Shown: in pieces, positions 13,650 through 14,571 of the stretch
How positions within the stretch are numbered: position 1 is the stretch's first letter
Layout of the letters: every line of letters begins with the position of its first letter
Made by a program: the position numbers and the translations under genes
From: Candidatus Sumerlaeota bacterium
GTDB taxonomy: Bacteria > Sumerlaeota > Sumerlaeia > MVZB01 > JAJFLK01
Assembly: GCA_021772735.1 (NCBI GenBank)
Contig: JAJFLK010000043.1
Span: 1 to 14,571 of the forward strand
Reading direction: 5' to 3'
DNA: 14,571 nucleotides
Notes under the pieces: model-generated
Database searches by the model: none
What the model was told of the DNA's origin: nothing
Seen by the model: only the letters and a program-made list of their open reading frames with translations

Positions 13650-14571
13650 TCACGGCCGACCATAAAGAGCTTCGTAGGGCGAGGCGAACGGTTCGGAGCC
13701 GTCCCAGGGGCCGAACATCTGAACGCCGGCCAGACGCGCCGCGCCGGGCGTGCCGAAGCGATTGGGCACGGAGATCTCAATTCGCAGGCGACTGACGACC
13801 TGGCCGCCCGGCAGGCGAATCGAGCTGTATGCGCCCCGGGGTTGCTCGATCGGGATGCGCATTTCGGCCGCGCCGGGCGTGACTCCGGTGAGGTGTAGCT
13901 CCAGACGCGCGGGGTTGAAATGCGCCGAGAACCCATCGGCCTCGGCATAGATCAGGCGGATCATCCCGACCGGCCGGGGATTCTCGAACGCGATGTCAAT
14001 CCATGGCCCGCTCGCACCATCGGATATCTTCAACGGGCCCGGATCGCTCATCCAACCGACGGCGGCGAACGGCCGGGGCCAAAGGGGCCGCAAGACGATC
14101 GCCCCGGGTTCGGCCGCCCGCGATGAAGAGGCGGAAACTCGGGAGGGTTCCACGAGGAGCCAATTGATGGGCTCGCCCTCGCGTTTGGGCCGCAGGACGA
14201 GCGCCACGCCGACCCGCTTGCGGCGCGCCGGGTTGTTATCTCGGGCGAGCGACCAATCGCCCGCCGTCACCCGGGCCTCAAGATCAGCGGCGTGTACGGC
14301 CAGCAACAGCTCGGGCGCGAAGGCCTTCTCGATCCAGCGGCCGAGCGCCTCGAAACCGAGACGCGAGCCGGTTTCGTTCAGAATGAGATACAAACTCGTC
14401 CGGCCGCGGACCGGATCGACAGTGCTCAACATCAGCCGATCGCGGATGGTCCCACGAGGCAGGCGCGCGCTCCAATCTTCGGCCCGGCCGAGCCATCGCA
14501 GCCCGATGCGCGAACTCCCCTCGTCCAATGCCGATGGCGGAACAATGCCACCCTCGGCCGAGGGGCCGGCA
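13650..14571 (-). CDS. Protein with discoidin-like C-terminal domain (5' end beyond the window)
   Basis: The frame is open to the right edge without a stop, giving 306 visible codons; the start is missing. A TTG at 14528 lies in frame, but nothing shows that it is used. The C-terminal 150 or so residues (about 13650-14110) resemble a galactose-binding/discoidin (F5/8 type C) sandwich: WMSDPGPLKISDGASGPWID, then IAFENPRPVGMIRLIYAEAD, a central HFNPARLELHLTG, and a late RLRIEISV and GVQMFGP. Such domains bind carbohydrates or other surface ligands. The remaining upstream part is Arg-, Ala- and Leu-rich and not recognised. It precedes the TlpA-like gene by 44 bases in the same direction. The domain call is moderate; it is an inference from pattern, not a search. 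Confidence 0.65.
   Translation of the reverse strand, partial: AGPSAEGGIVPPSALDEGSSRIGLRWLGRAEDWSARLPRGTIRDRLMLSTVDPVRGRTSLYLILNETGSRLGFEALGRWIEKAFAPELLLAVHAADLEARVTAGDWSLARDNNPARRKRVGVALVLRPKREGEPINWLLVEPSRVSASSSRAAEPGAIVLRPLWPRPFAAVGWMSDPGPLKISDGASGPWIDIAFENPRPVGMIRLIYAEADGFSAHFNPARLELHLTGVTPGAAEMRIPIEQPRGAYSSIRLPGGQVVSRLRIEISVPNRFGTPGAARLAGVQMFGPWDGSEPFASPYEALYGRP

Overview
The window is GC-rich, gene-dense bacterial DNA with long coding stretches on both strands. It holds 13 protein genes, two of them cut by the window edges. No ribosomal or transfer RNA gene, insertion sequence, phage gene or CRISPR array was recognised. Two lipobox proteins, several exported proteins and a secreted protein with two EF-hand loops suggest a diderm environmental bacterium. 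Planctomycetota (for example the Phycisphaerae) is a reasonable guess, but no marker gene settles it.

Left part (1-5470), all on the minus strand: a truncated exported protein of unknown function; a 555-base non-coding gap; purU (formyltetrahydrofolate deformylase); a short-chain dehydrogenase; a lipoprotein with a conserved but uncharacterised motif; and a small membrane-anchored protein. The gap contains the most unusual element of the window. It is a probable small RNA gene on the minus strand, with a sigma70-type promoter, an 11-bp closing helix that begins at the predicted first transcribed base, a C-rich apical loop, and a U7 tract directly after the helix.

Middle (5542-7041, plus strand): an exported protein joining a thioredoxin-like domain that lacks the CXXC motif, a beta-rich domain and an EF-hand pair. 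It has a good promoter that rules out the farthest-upstream start. It converges with an energy-metabolism operon, and a strong hairpin sits between the two.

7103-10723 (minus strand): a fatty-acid oxidation operon transcribed acyl-CoA dehydrogenase, etfB, etfA. The dehydrogenase would pass electrons from acyl-CoA to the EtfAB flavoprotein. Upstream lie a TTGACA promoter and a perfect TGTGA-N6-TCACA palindrome of CRP/FNR type, suggesting catabolic control.

Right part (11002-14571): a divergent family 2 glycosyltransferase and an exported LolA-like protein on the plus strand. These converge on a minus-strand pair, a TlpA-like thioredoxin lipoprotein and a truncated protein with a discoidin-like C-terminal domain.

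Several starts were moved inward from the longest reading frame, using ribosome-binding sites, signal peptides or promoter overlap. Everything here comes from reading the sequence; no database search was run.
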